Positions 52,130 through 60,572 of a DNA stretch of 64,000 nt are shown piece by piece (within the stretch, counting starts at the first letter, position 1; each line of letters opens with the position of its first letter). Source of the DNA: JAXDTI01 sp034090045 (lineage in GTDB: Bacteria; Actinomycetota; Actinomycetes; Actinomycetales; Actinomycetaceae); contig JAXDTI010000006.1 in the NCBI GenBank assembly GCA_034090045.1, positions 1 to 64,000 of the forward strand. The letters run 5' to 3'. The notes under the pieces were generated by a model, which saw nothing but the letters and a program-made list of their open reading frames with translations, had not been told where the DNA came from and ran no database searches. A program made the position numbers and the translations under genes.

Positions 52130-52873
52130 GTGGCTGAACAAAGTACCAAAATAAAGCACCGCCCCTGGAATACCCAGGTGTTCATGAAGCAGCTCATGGC
52201 TATTTCGGGTGTGCTGTTTGTGCTGTTCCTGTTAATGCATTCCTACGGCAACCTGAAGGTTCTCCTCGGTCCTGACGCATACAATGGTTATGCTCATCAC
52301 CTTCGAACTTTCTTGATGCCGATTCTCCCCTACGAGGGTCTGCTGTGGATCCTGCGTGTCGGGCTGGTGGTGTTGGTGGTTGTCCACTTCATTTGCGCTT
52401 ACTACTTGTGGTGGCGCGCATCTAGAGCCCGTGGGTCGATTAAATACGACAAGAAGCAGAACGTGGTGAATAACTACGCGACTCGCACCGTGCGTGTCGG
52501 CTCGATTTTGGTGGTTCTGTTCGTACTGTTCCATCTGCTGCATTTCACCGGCAAGGCGGTTCGGATTGGTGCCTCGAATGATTACACACAGATGGTTACG
52601 GTCGATGGTGAGCAGATTCCGAACGTGTATGCGATGATGGCTGCCACTTTCAACGTAGATAACTGGTGGGCTTTGATTATCTATGTGATTGCGGTTGGTG
52701 TTGTCGGTTTGCATATCGGTCATGGCGTGTGGTCGGGTTTGCAGACGATGGGTTGGCTGCGTGAGAACACTCGCCATGTGATTGTGGTGATTTCCGGTCT
52801 GATAGGTTTCGCGGTGTTCGCATTGTTTACGATTCCGCCGGTGTACCTGCTAATCACGTCGGCTATGGCATAG
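52130..52873 (+). CDS. sdhC: Succinate dehydrogenase cytochrome b subunit
   Basis: About 247 residues from GTG 52130 (TTG 52109 is an alternative). Five membrane helices with His residues for two haem b ('HSYGNLKV', 'HFICAYYLWW', 'HLLHFTGKA', 'HIGHGVW'). This is the single-anchor type B succinate:menaquinone reductase, as in Bacillus, Campylobacter and many Actinobacteria. First gene of sdhCAB. Confidence 0.9.
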   Translation: MAEQSTKIKHRPWNTQVFMKQLMAISGVLFVLFLLMHSYGNLKVLLGPDAYNGYAHHLRTFLMPILPYEGLLWILRVGLVVLVVVHFICAYYLWWRASRARGSIKYDKKQNVVNNYATRTVRVGSILVVLFVLFHLLHFTGKAVRIGASNDYTQMVTVDGEQIPNVYAMMAATFNVDNWWALIIYVIAVGVVGLHIGHGVWSGLQTMGWLRENTRHVIVVISGLIGFAVFALFTIPPVYLLITSAMA

Positions 52874-52889
52874 GAAAGGAGTTAAGGAA

Positions 52890-54866
52890 ATGGCTGAATT
52901 AGTTCGTGGCCTGTACCGCGAGGGCGAGAAAATCGCGGACACCAAAGCTCCGTTGGATCAGCCGATCGCTAATATGTGGTCGCAGCGTAAGTTCGACACC
53001 CCGCTGGTGAATCCGGCTAACCGCCGCAAGATCAAGGTGATTATTGTTGGAACCGGTTTGGCTGGTGCGTCAGCTGCAGCCTCGCTGGGGGAGATGGGGT
53101 ATCACGTTGATGTGTTCTTCTATCAGGATTCGGCTCGTCGCGCCCACTCGATTGCGGCGCAGGGCGGTATCAACGCTGCGAAGAATTACAAGAACGATAA
53201 CGACTCGGCCTATCGACTGTTCTATGACACGGTAAAGGGCGGTGACTATCGTTCTCGCGAGACTAACGTGTATCGTCTGGCCGAGAATTCGGCTCGTATC
53301 ATTGACCAGTGCGTAGCCCAGGGGGTGCCTTTTGCCCGCGAGTATGGCGGTCTGCTCGATAACCGTTCATTCGGTGGTGTTCAGGTTTCTCGCACGTTCT
53401 ATGCGCGTGGTCAGACTGGTCAGCAGCTGCTGATCGGTGCCTATCAGGCGCTGGAACGTCAGGTTCATGCCGGCACTGTTCATGAGCATTCCCGCCATGA
53501 GATGGTGGAGCTGATTCTGCATGAGGGTCGTGCTCGTGGTGTTGTGGTGCGCGATATGCAGACCGGCGAGTTGGAAACCTATACCGCAAATGTTGTGGTG
53601 TTGGCGACCGGCGGTTACGGCAATGTGTTCTTCCTGTCTACGAACGCGATGGGTTGTAACAACACTGCGGCGTGGCGTGCCCACCGCAAGGGTGCCTATT
53701 TCGCGAACCCGTGCTACACACAGATTCACCCGACCTGTATTCCACAGCATGGCGATCAGCAGTCGAAACTGACCCTTATGAGCGAGTCGCTGCGTAACGA
53801 CGGTCGTATTTGGGTTCCGAAGAAGAAAGAGGACTGCAAGAAAGATCCGCGCGAGATTCCTGAGGAGGATCGCGACTACTACTTGGAGCGCATCTATCCG
53901 TCTTTCGGTAACCTGGTGCCTCGCGATATTGCGTCGCGTCAGGCAAAGAACGTCTGTGACGAGGGTCGCGGTGTAGGGCCCGAAATTGACGGGGTCGCGC
54001 GTGGTGTCTACCTGGATTTCTCTGAGGCTATCGAGCGCATGGGCATGGAGGCGGTTTCCGCCAAGTACGGGAACCTCTTCGATATGTATATGCGTATCAC
54101 GGGAGATGATCCCTATAAGGTTCCGATGCGTATCTATCCGGCGGTTCACTACACGATGGGCGGTCTGTGGGTTGACTATGACCTGGAGTCCTCGATTCCG
54201 GGTCTGTATGTCTGTGGTGAAGCGAATTTCTCCGATCACGGTGCGAACCGTCTCGGCGCTTCGGCTCTGATGCAGGGACTCTCGGATGGCTATTTCGTGT
54301 TGCCTAACACCATCAATAGCTATCTGGCTCACACTCTGGATTGGCAGGAGCTTCCCGCCGATGACCCGGATGTGGTTGAGGCTCGCGAGAGCGCCCAGGC
54401 GCGTATCGACAAGCTGATGAGTATTGACGGTACTCGTTCGGTTGATTCTTTCCACAAGGCTCTGGGTCATATCATGTGGGAGAAATGCGGCATGGCTCGT
54501 GACGAGGCGGGGCTGCGTGAGGCCATCGACGAGATCCGAGCTTTGCGCAAGGAATTCTGGGAGAATGTGCGTATCCCCGGTAAGTCCAGCGGCGAGATGA
54601 ACCAGTCGTTGGAGCGTGCCGGTCGCGTAGCCGATTTCTTGGAGCTCGGCGAGCTGATGTGTATTGATGCGCTGCATCGTGAGGAGTCCTGTGGTGGGCA
54701 CTTCCGTGTTGAGCATCAAACCGAGGAAGGTGAGGCGCTGCGTGACGACGATAACTTCCTCTATGTTGCGGCTTGGGAGTATGGCGGTGAGAATCAGCCC
54801 CCGATTCTGCATAAGGAAGACCTCGTGTATAACAACATCCATCTGAAGCAACGGAGTTACAAGTGA
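52890..54866 (+). CDS. sdhA: Succinate dehydrogenase/fumarate reductase flavoprotein subunit
   Basis: 658 residues. FAD Rossmann 'GTGLAGASAAASLGEMGY', covalent-FAD His in 'RRAHSIAAQGGINAAKN', active-site Arg/His in 'QTGQQLL', and 'HYTMGGLWVDYDLESSIPGL', 'SDHGANRLGASALMQGLSDG'. Oxidises succinate (or reduces fumarate). Ends overlapping sdhB by 4 bases. Confidence 0.97.
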   Translation: MAELVRGLYREGEKIADTKAPLDQPIANMWSQRKFDTPLVNPANRRKIKVIIVGTGLAGASAAASLGEMGYHVDVFFYQDSARRAHSIAAQGGINAAKNYKNDNDSAYRLFYDTVKGGDYRSRETNVYRLAENSARIIDQCVAQGVPFAREYGGLLDNRSFGGVQVSRTFYARGQTGQQLLIGAYQALERQVHAGTVHEHSRHEMVELILHEGRARGVVVRDMQTGELETYTANVVVLATGGYGNVFFLSTNAMGCNNTAAWRAHRKGAYFANPCYTQIHPTCIPQHGDQQSKLTLMSESLRNDGRIWVPKKKEDCKKDPREIPEEDRDYYLERIYPSFGNLVPRDIASRQAKNVCDEGRGVGPEIDGVARGVYLDFSEAIERMGMEAVSAKYGNLFDMYMRITGDDPYKVPMRIYPAVHYTMGGLWVDYDLESSIPGLYVCGEANFSDHGANRLGASALMQGLSDGYFVLPNTINSYLAHTLDWQELPADDPDVVEARESAQARIDKLMSIDGTRSVDSFHKALGHIMWEKCGMARDEAGLREAIDEIRALRKEFWENVRIPGKSSGEMNQSLERAGRVADFLELGELMCIDALHREESCGGHFRVEHQTEEGEALRDDDNFLYVAAWEYGGENQPPILHKEDLVYNNIHLKQRSYK

Positions 54867-55633
54867 ACATCACACTGAAAGTTTGGCGCCAATCTGGCCC
54901 GGAGGCTGAGGGCGCGTTCCATGAGTACACGGTTCATGGCGTGAGCGAGGACTCCTCATTCCTGGAGATGTTGGACATTCTGAACGAGGAGCTGTTCGCT
55001 CGGGGTGAGGATCCGATCGCGTTTGATTCAGACTGTCGGGAGGGCATATGCGGTATGTGTGGTGTCGTTATTAACGGCGTGCCGCACTACAACCATGCGC
55101 CCGGTACCAAAGACAACGCCACCACCTGCCAGCTGCATATGCGCAAGTTCCATGACGGTGACCACATTACCGTGGAGCCGTGGCGCTCCACCGCGTTCCC
55201 GATCATTAAGGACCTGGTGGTTAACCGGCGCGCCCTGGATCGGATCATCCAGGCTGGCGGTTATATCAGCGTGAACACCGGTTCCGCACCGGATGCGCAC
55301 GCCACCCCGGTTCCTAAGGATGATGCGGATCGCGCGTTCGATGCCGCGACCTGTATTGGTTGTGGTGCCTGTGTGGCTGCTTGCCCGAATGGTTCGGCGA
55401 TGCTCTTTACCTCGGCAAAAATCACGCACCTCGGGTTGTTGCCGCAGGGTAAGCCGGAGAATCTGCGCCGCGTCACCGCGATGCTCACCCAGATGGATGC
55501 TGAGGGTTTCGGCGGTTGCACGAACTACGGTGAGTGTTCCGCGGTGTGCCCGAAAGGCATCTCTTTGGACTGTATCGCAGTGTTGAACCGGCAGCTCGGG
55601 AAGGCTGTGCTGAAGGGGGTAAAGACCCACTAG
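54863..55633 (+). CDS. sdhB: Succinate dehydrogenase iron-sulfur subunit
   Basis: 256 residues. [2Fe-2S] cluster ligands in 'CREGICGMCGVVING' with C upstream, [4Fe-4S] in 'CIGCGACVAACPNG', [3Fe-4S] in 'CTNYGECSAVCPKG'. GTG start overlapping sdhA. Strong terminator follows. Confidence 0.97.
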   Translation: MNITLKVWRQSGPEAEGAFHEYTVHGVSEDSSFLEMLDILNEELFARGEDPIAFDSDCREGICGMCGVVINGVPHYNHAPGTKDNATTCQLHMRKFHDGDHITVEPWRSTAFPIIKDLVVNRRALDRIIQAGGYISVNTGSAPDAHATPVPKDDADRAFDAATCIGCGACVAACPNGSAMLFTSAKITHLGLLPQGKPENLRRVTAMLTQMDAEGFGGCTNYGECSAVCPKGISLDCIAVLNRQLGKAVLKGVKTH

Positions 55634-55652
55634 GTGGTCATTTCTTTATAGG

Positions 55653-55689
55653 TTGGGGACAGGGCGGTTGCCCTGTCCCCAAGCTTTTT
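55653..55689 (+). terminator. Intrinsic terminator of sdhCAB
   Basis: 13-bp perfect stem TTGGGGACAGGGC / GCCCTGTCCCCAA (55653-55665 and 55670-55682), loop GGTT, then GC and five T (55685-55689). Confidence 0.92.
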
Positions 55690-55717
55690 GCCGACCCGCT
55701 GGCGTAAAATAGCGAGC

Positions 55718-56794
55718 GTGAGTGAACCCCTGGTATTAGGTATCGAATCGACCTGTGATGAGACCGGTGTCGCCATTGTGCGCGGTCGGGAGTTGCTGGT
55801 CGATGTTACCGCGACTTCCATGGATGAGTATGCACGCTATGGCGGGATCATCCCAGAGATTGCTTCGCGGGCACATCTGGAGTCTTTTGTTCCGACCCTG
55901 TCTGCGGCGCTTGAGCGTGCCGGGGTGCGGCTTACAGACATTGACGCTATCGCGGTTGCTGCAGGTCCGGGGCTGGTAGGTTCCCTCACGGTTGGCGATT
56001 CAGCGGCGAAGGCGCTGGCCTATGCTACCGGGAAGCCGCTCTACGGGGTGAATCACGTGGTCGGTCATTTGGCGGTTGCGGGGCTTGCTGCTGAACAGCT
56101 CGATGGTAAACCCGGGATGGATGACGGCCCGCTGCCGAAGGAGTTTATAGGACTGGTGGTAAGCGGCGGGCATTCGCATCTGGCGCACGTCCGTGATATT
56201 ACCCGCGACATCGAGGTTTTGGGGGCGACCCTGGACGATGCGGCAGGTGAGGCTTTCGACAAGGTTGGGCGGCTGCTCGACACGCCCTATCCGGGAGGTC
56301 CACACGTGGATCGCCTGGCGCGGGCGGGAAACCGAAAAGCTATCCGTTTCCCGCGGGGACTTGCCGCCAGTAAAGACAGGAACCGGCATCGCTATGACTT
56401 TTCGTTTTCCGGTCTTAAAACCGCTGTGGCCAGGTATGTTGAGGCACTGAGAGCCGCCGGTGAGCCGATCCCCCGGGAGGATATTTGTGCGGGTTTCTCC
56501 GAGGCTGTGAACGATTCGTTGACCGCGAAGGCAGTCCAGGCTGCTCTCGACACCGGCTGTGACACGATAGTTGTCGGAGGGGGGTTCTCTGCGAACTCGA
56601 GACTACGGGAGCTGATCCGGGATCGTGCGGGAAGTGCGGGTATTTCGGTGCGTATCCCGCCACTCAGATTTTGTACTGATAATGGCGCCCAGATTGCTGC
56701 TATCGGTGCTCAGGTGGTGGCTGCCGGACTGGATCCGTCGCCGGTGGATTTCTCCCCGAATACGGCGATGCCCCTAGCTCAGGTGCTTATTTAG
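55718..56794 (+). CDS. tsaD: TsaD, tRNA t6A threonylcarbamoyltransferase
   Basis: About 358 residues from GTG 55718. Kae1/TsaD metal-site HVVGH motif (His pair), 'LGIESTCDETGVAI', 'GLVVSGGHSHLAHV', 'DDAAGEAFDKVGR', 'GGGFSANSRLR' and 'CTDNGAQIA'. Transfers the threonylcarbamoyl group to A37 of ANN-decoding tRNAs, together with TsaB and TsaE. Confidence 0.94.
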   Translation: MSEPLVLGIESTCDETGVAIVRGRELLVDVTATSMDEYARYGGIIPEIASRAHLESFVPTLSAALERAGVRLTDIDAIAVAAGPGLVGSLTVGDSAAKALAYATGKPLYGVNHVVGHLAVAGLAAEQLDGKPGMDDGPLPKEFIGLVVSGGHSHLAHVRDITRDIEVLGATLDDAAGEAFDKVGRLLDTPYPGGPHVDRLARAGNRKAIRFPRGLAASKDRNRHRYDFSFSGLKTAVARYVEALRAAGEPIPREDICAGFSEAVNDSLTAKAVQAALDTGCDTIVVGGGFSANSRLRELIRDRAGSAGISVRIPPLRFCTDNGAQIAAIGAQVVAAGLDPSPVDFSPNTAMPLAQVLI

Positions 56795-56834
56795 GAGACG
56801 CGATAGACTGTTCGGAGTATATCTAGGAGGAATA

Positions 56835-57167
56835 ATGGCCCAAGACGGAGAGCAAAACCTGGTAAATAGGGTTACTGATACCGTAAACGAGCTGGTTGCA
56901 GATATGAAGCCGAGGGTCGGGGAGGCTATCGAGAAGGTGCGTCCGCGTGTGGAAGACGCGATGGAGAAAGCTCGTCCACGTGTCGATCAGGCTAAGGAAC
57001 GTATCGGAGATGCCGCACAGAAAGCGAAGCCTCGGGTGGAGCAGGCGGTTGCAAAAGTCAAGCCGAAGGTCGAGGAAGCAATCGACAAGGTGCAGGCGAA
57101 AGTTAAAGGCAGTGATGATCTGGAACTGCCGGAGGTTGTTGTTCAAGATCCGCAAACCGGACTGTAG
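56835..57167 (+). CDS. Small 11-residue-repeat amphipathic protein
   Basis: 110 residues. After a short leader the chain repeats an 11-residue unit of the form [K/R]P[R/K]V..A..K[V/A]: residues 25-35, 36-46, 47-57, 65-75, 76-86 (a 7-residue break at 58-64). It gives a regular amphipathic helix with alternating charges, of the apolipoprotein/LEA type, then an acidic tail ending 'VVVQDPQTGL'. Starts after AGGAGG. No family recognised; could be membrane- or envelope-associated, stress-related or nucleoid-like. Not secreted. Confidence 0.8.
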   Translation: MAQDGEQNLVNRVTDTVNELVADMKPRVGEAIEKVRPRVEDAMEKARPRVDQAKERIGDAAQKAKPRVEQAVAKVKPKVEEAIDKVQAKVKGSDDLELPEVVVQDPQTGL

Positions 57168-57211
57168 CGTTTCAGCTTCTCGGCGCTTTTTTGTGTTCCG
57201 GGTACCAGTCG

Positions 57212-58417
57212 CTACCGGATATCTGTGGCAATGATTGCCCGATGTTTATCTTTTATGCGGGTCAGGAACACGTGTATTCGACCCTCCCCGGTGGTGGCAC
57301 CGATTTTTTTTCGTACTTCACTGACGCGCATCCCGGAACCTTTTTGATGAATCTGCACATCCCGAAATCCGCTGACAGCAGCCTTGATTTCGCGACTTCG
57401 CGGCGCAACATTCGCGACTATTTCCCAGGCGCGGGCGTGTTCGGGCACCTGGTCGCCGGTGAGATAGCTGATACTTTTCGAGACTGAACCGGCGCCCACC
57501 TGTTTTGCTGCAGCGGCTAGACCGCCGGCTCGCAACAGTGCCGGGTCAATACTGAAGAGGTATTTCCCGAGCTGCTTGGCTATTGGCACGCCAGCGGCGA
57601 GGGAGCGCACCGAATCGGCGACATGAATGGTGGAACCGGCCCCGTCAGCGTCCAGGATCAAGGCAGAGCGTCCCGGTTTGCCGGCGAGCTGCCCAATCCA
57701 GATTCCGGCTTCCACCAATTGGCCGGCGACGCTCACCCACTGCACTTCGACCGGGCGCTCACCGGTGGTTTCCGGCAGGTCGCGGTATTTGATACCGGGC
57801 GCGACCTTTACCCCGATATTTGCTGATGGGAGTTGCAGACACCAGGAGAGTTTCGGTGACCAACTTTCCGGGTTGGTCAGTCTGCGTCCGAGGCTGTCGC
57901 GACGTGCCGGGTCACAGAAGAACGCCGTAAACCCTGCCAGTTCTGCGGAGTCCAGGGTGGTCACGTCTGCCTGTCTCACCGATGCTTCAGGGAAGAAGCG
58001 AAGGTTCACGGTTGCTGCTGCCGCGGTTTCCTCGTCTATCTCATAGCCGGTGACCGGGATGGAGAGCCCGGCGAGTGCCAGCGCGTCTGCCCCGATTCCA
58101 CAGCCGAGGTCGGCTACTCGTGCCTGTCCCTGATAGCGGGTGGCGTGTTGGGCGGCAACTATCATGCGGGTTGCTTGCTCATATCCGGTGCGCGTGTAGA
58201 CCAGTTCGCTTGCAAATTTGGCGAACTTGGTGCGTCCGAGTTGGCGCAGTTCCAGTTGAGTGAGCACCGCGGATACGGTGTCGGCAGGTATTCCGTGTCC
58301 GCGAAGTTGCTGACCGAGACGCCGATAATCTGGTTCTGCGGTGTCTGCGGTGAGCAGCGCGGTGAGCTGCTGTAATAGTTCCCAGCCGGTCGGGGTGAGG
58401 GCGTCGGCCATAGACAT
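57212..58417 (-). CDS. Class I SAM-dependent methyltransferase with THUMP-like C-terminus
   Basis: 401 residues. N-terminal helical region, Rossmann SAM site 'VADLGCGIGADALALAG' with acidic 'TGYEIDEET', 'FFCDPARRD' (motif IV-like), and a C-terminal THUMP-like domain (about 320-401: 'GSGMRVSEVRKKIG'). Actinobacterial relatives are annotated as putative RNA methyltransferases. Target unknown. ATG/GTG near 58417 divergent from the groES promoter region. Confidence 0.82.
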   Translation of the reverse strand: MSMADALTPTGWELLQQLTALLTADTAEPDYRRLGQQLRGHGIPADTVSAVLTQLELRQLGRTKFAKFASELVYTRTGYEQATRMIVAAQHATRYQGQARVADLGCGIGADALALAGLSIPVTGYEIDEETAAAATVNLRFFPEASVRQADVTTLDSAELAGFTAFFCDPARRDSLGRRLTNPESWSPKLSWCLQLPSANIGVKVAPGIKYRDLPETTGERPVEVQWVSVAGQLVEAGIWIGQLAGKPGRSALILDADGAGSTIHVADSVRSLAAGVPIAKQLGKYLFSIDPALLRAGGLAAAAKQVGAGSVSKSISYLTGDQVPEHARAWEIVANVAPRSREIKAAVSGFRDVQIHQKGSGMRVSEVRKKIGATTGEGRIHVFLTRIKDKHRAIIATDIR

Positions 58418-58556
58418 ATAACCAGTCTATCGGTGCGGAAGTGTCTTTCCCTCGTGTAGGGTTTTGAGCCTGCTGATGTGCTCTTGAAAAAGACGTAGTG
58501 TTTCTGCATCTCCTGCGTGTTATTGTTCGTCATTAAACGGTACGGAACACGACTTT

Positions 58557-58583
58557 TTGGCACTCGGCTTGAGGGAGTGCTAA
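58557..58583. promoter_or_regulatory. CIRCE element (HrcA operator)
   Basis: TTGGCACTC - 9 bases - GAGTGCTAA. Matches the CIRCE consensus TTAGCACTC-N9-GAGTGCTAA with one change in the left arm. It lies 112 bases before groES, so HrcA repression of groES is expected. Confidence 0.93.
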
Positions 58584-58694
58584 CTGGTGGCTATCATAGT
58601 TAATAGGCGCGGGCTCATACCCGCCCGGCTCGCTTTGACCCCCGCGACGGCAAGGCGGACAACGTAACAGAATAACTAGTGAAAGAGGTTCGCT

Positions 58695-58988
58695 GTGTCG
58701 GTGAATATTACGCCGTTGGAGGATCGGGTGCTGATTAAGCAGCTGGAGGCCGAAGATAAGACCGCTTCCGGACTGGTGCTCCCGGATAATGCTAAAGAGA
58801 AGCCACAGGAGGGCGAGGTGCTCTCGGTGGGACCCGGTCGGGTAGATGATTCCGGCAATCGGGTTGCAATGGATGTCGAGGTTGGTGATGTTGTCATCTA
58901 TTCGAAGTATGGCGGCACCGAAGTCAAGTATGAGGGCGAGGAGTATCTGATCTTGTCCTCGCGCGATATTCTCGCCAAGATTGGCTGA
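58695..58988 (+). CDS. groES: GroES co-chaperonin
   Basis: 97 residues, family length. Starts 'VNITPLEDRVLIKQLEAED', mobile-loop 'KTASGLVLPDNAKEKPQEGE', ends 'SSRDILAKIG'. GTG start with GAAAGAGG upstream. groEL is not next to it; the following gene is whiB on the other strand, so groES is monocistronic here. Lid of the GroEL chamber. Confidence 0.97.
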   Translation: MSVNITPLEDRVLIKQLEAEDKTASGLVLPDNAKEKPQEGEVLSVGPGRVDDSGNRVAMDVEVGDVVIYSKYGGTEVKYEGEEYLILSSRDILAKIG

Positions 58989-59009
58989 CATTTCGCTTTA
59001 TAGGCAAAA

Positions 59010-59047
59010 AATCAGGGGCGGAACCGGATTGGGTTCCGCCCCTGATT
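59010..59047. terminator. Bidirectional terminator groES/whiB
   Basis: 16-bp stem AATCAGGGGCGGAACC / GGTTCCGCCCCTGATT with 6-base loop, followed by CTTTTAT on the plus strand and TTTTTTGCC on the minus strand. Serves both convergent genes. Confidence 0.93.
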
Positions 59048-59059
59048 CTTTTATGTTGT

Positions 59060-59374
59060 TCAGGCTACCTTTTCGCCATAGCGCGGTGTTTCGTGGGTCA
59101 GCAGGTAGTCGTGGCGTTCCTCTTCGGTCATTCCGCCCCAGATACCGTAGGGTTCGTGGGCGGCAAGCGCATAGTTGCGGCACTGTTCAAGCACCGGACA
59201 GGTGGCGCAGATCGCTTTCGCTTTCATGGCGCGGCGCCGTCGGGTGCCTCCGCGTTCTCCGTCCGGATGGAAGAACATTTCGGTACTGTAGTCGCGGCAG
59301 GCGGCTTGCTGCTGCCATTCCCATGCTTCGGTTGTCGGTGCCGGGAGCCTTGAAATATCAGCCATATCGTTCAC
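59060..59374 (-). CDS. WhiB-family iron-sulfur transcription regulator
   Basis: 104 residues. [4Fe-4S] ligands Cys26, Cys56, Cys59 and Cys65 (AACRD, CATCPVLEQC) and the 'GIWGGMTEEER' turn required for sigma-factor binding. The Arg-rich stretch 'GGTRRRRAMKAKA' lies between. Most like WhiB1/WhiB2 types that act on division or essential genes with SigA. GTG at 59374 or ATG at 59365 could start. WhiB proteins are found only in Actinobacteria and their phages, supporting the phylum call. Confidence 0.93.
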   Translation of the reverse strand: MNDMADISRLPAPTTEAWEWQQQAACRDYSTEMFFHPDGERGGTRRRRAMKAKAICATCPVLEQCRNYALAAHEPYGIWGGMTEEERHDYLLTHETPRYGEKVA

Positions 59375-59610
59375 CAGCTATCTGTTTGAACCCGCTTCTC
59401 GGATTGTTCAACAACAGCATAGCAAGTTGTTCATAACTTATTCAAGTATCTGCCAAAAATTATGCACAATTCGGGTTAAATGCTGCGTGCCGCCCGACCC
59501 TAAATACCGTTGAAAATGCTCAGGAACAGCAGCAAACCCCCAGAAAGTGCCAAGCCGGTGAAGTTGTGCAAAAATTACAAATGAACGAACTGACTACAGG
59601 AGGGTGAGCG

Positions 59611-60525
59611 ATGCCGAGGGTAGCACTATCTGCTTCGTTGGCAGACGCCCCGCTCTCGGTCGCAGCCGCTGCCGCGAAACTCGGTGTCGCTCCAGCAACG
59701 CTACGCACCTGGGATCGCCGCTATGGGCTGTCCCCATCGGAACGTACTGCGGCTGCTCATCGCCGCTACACGGCTGTCGATATGGCTCGGTTGCAGCGCA
59801 TGGTGTCTCTGTGCCATGCCGGAATATCCGCCTGTGACGCAGCAAAACGAGTGCTTTCGGAGCCGCTGGTTGACCTGGATGTGGATGTTGATGTCGAAAT
59901 CTCGAAACCGCATCTGGTGGCTGCTGCCCGCGCGCACGACCGGGTGATTACCCGATCAATTATCGATGCTGCGGTCGCTCGGGATGGTCTGGTGGCATCC
60001 TGGGAACACCTGATCGCACCGGCACTGCAGGAACTGCATGAAAACCCGCAACCAGAGCCCCCGGGAATGTCATCCTTGGGGGTGCTGCTAGTCGCCACCC
60101 GGAAAGCTATTGTCCGGGTTGTAGACAACGAGGGCTGTAAATGTGGTCCGGCACGCCTGGAACACGATCGCCGCCCGCAGGTGCTGGTGATTTCTGCCGG
60201 GTCTGATGTGTTGCAGGCAGAGGTGTTCGCTGCCGCACTCCTGTGGCAAAACATCCCGGTTCAGGTGATCTCCGGCGCAGTTTCTTCGCTCGAGGCTCCG
60301 ACGTTGCAATTCTTGGAGCATCACACCTGGCATCAGGTCGTTTTGATTGACAGCGGAGTTGCTGGGCAGGGTGAGGGACTGCTCGATGACCTGTCGCAAC
60401 GAGTTCCCCCCGATCGGCTCTTTGCGATCGGTTCTGGTGTCTGCCCGAGAAGTTGCGAGCGGGCGACCTGTCTGCATTCGTTGACGGCTGCTGTCTCAGA
60501 GGTGGTGGCCGGCTACCCCTATTAA
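59611..60525 (+). CDS. MerR-family transcription regulator
   Basis: 304 residues. N-terminal MerR helix-turn-helix with 'SVAAAAAKLGVAPATLRTWDRRYGL' (split as landmark) and wing 'RRYTAVDMARLQRMV'. The long C-terminal part (about 90-304) is a Rossmann-like region related to the CarH/LitR style cobalamin-binding half, but the B12 His motif DxHxxG is not visible and a Cys cluster 'CPRSCERATC' occurs near the end. Ligand unknown. It lies 48 bases before guaB, so may control it. Confidence 0.8.
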   Translation: MPRVALSASLADAPLSVAAAAAKLGVAPATLRTWDRRYGLSPSERTAAAHRRYTAVDMARLQRMVSLCHAGISACDAAKRVLSEPLVDLDVDVDVEISKPHLVAAARAHDRVITRSIIDAAVARDGLVASWEHLIAPALQELHENPQPEPPGMSSLGVLLVATRKAIVRVVDNEGCKCGPARLEHDRRPQVLVISAGSDVLQAEVFAAALLWQNIPVQVISGAVSSLEAPTLQFLEHHTWHQVVLIDSGVAGQGEGLLDDLSQRVPPDRLFAIGSGVCPRSCERATCLHSLTAAVSEVVAGYPY

Positions 60526-60572
60526 GCCCCAAGAATTATCCGCAAAACGACCCGAATGGATAGCATTGAGAG

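Noticed and set aside
53367..54851. A 494-codon minus-strand ORF opposite sdhA
   Set aside because: Antisense shadow of sdhA; the composition is that of a reversed codon pattern and it has no recognised motif.
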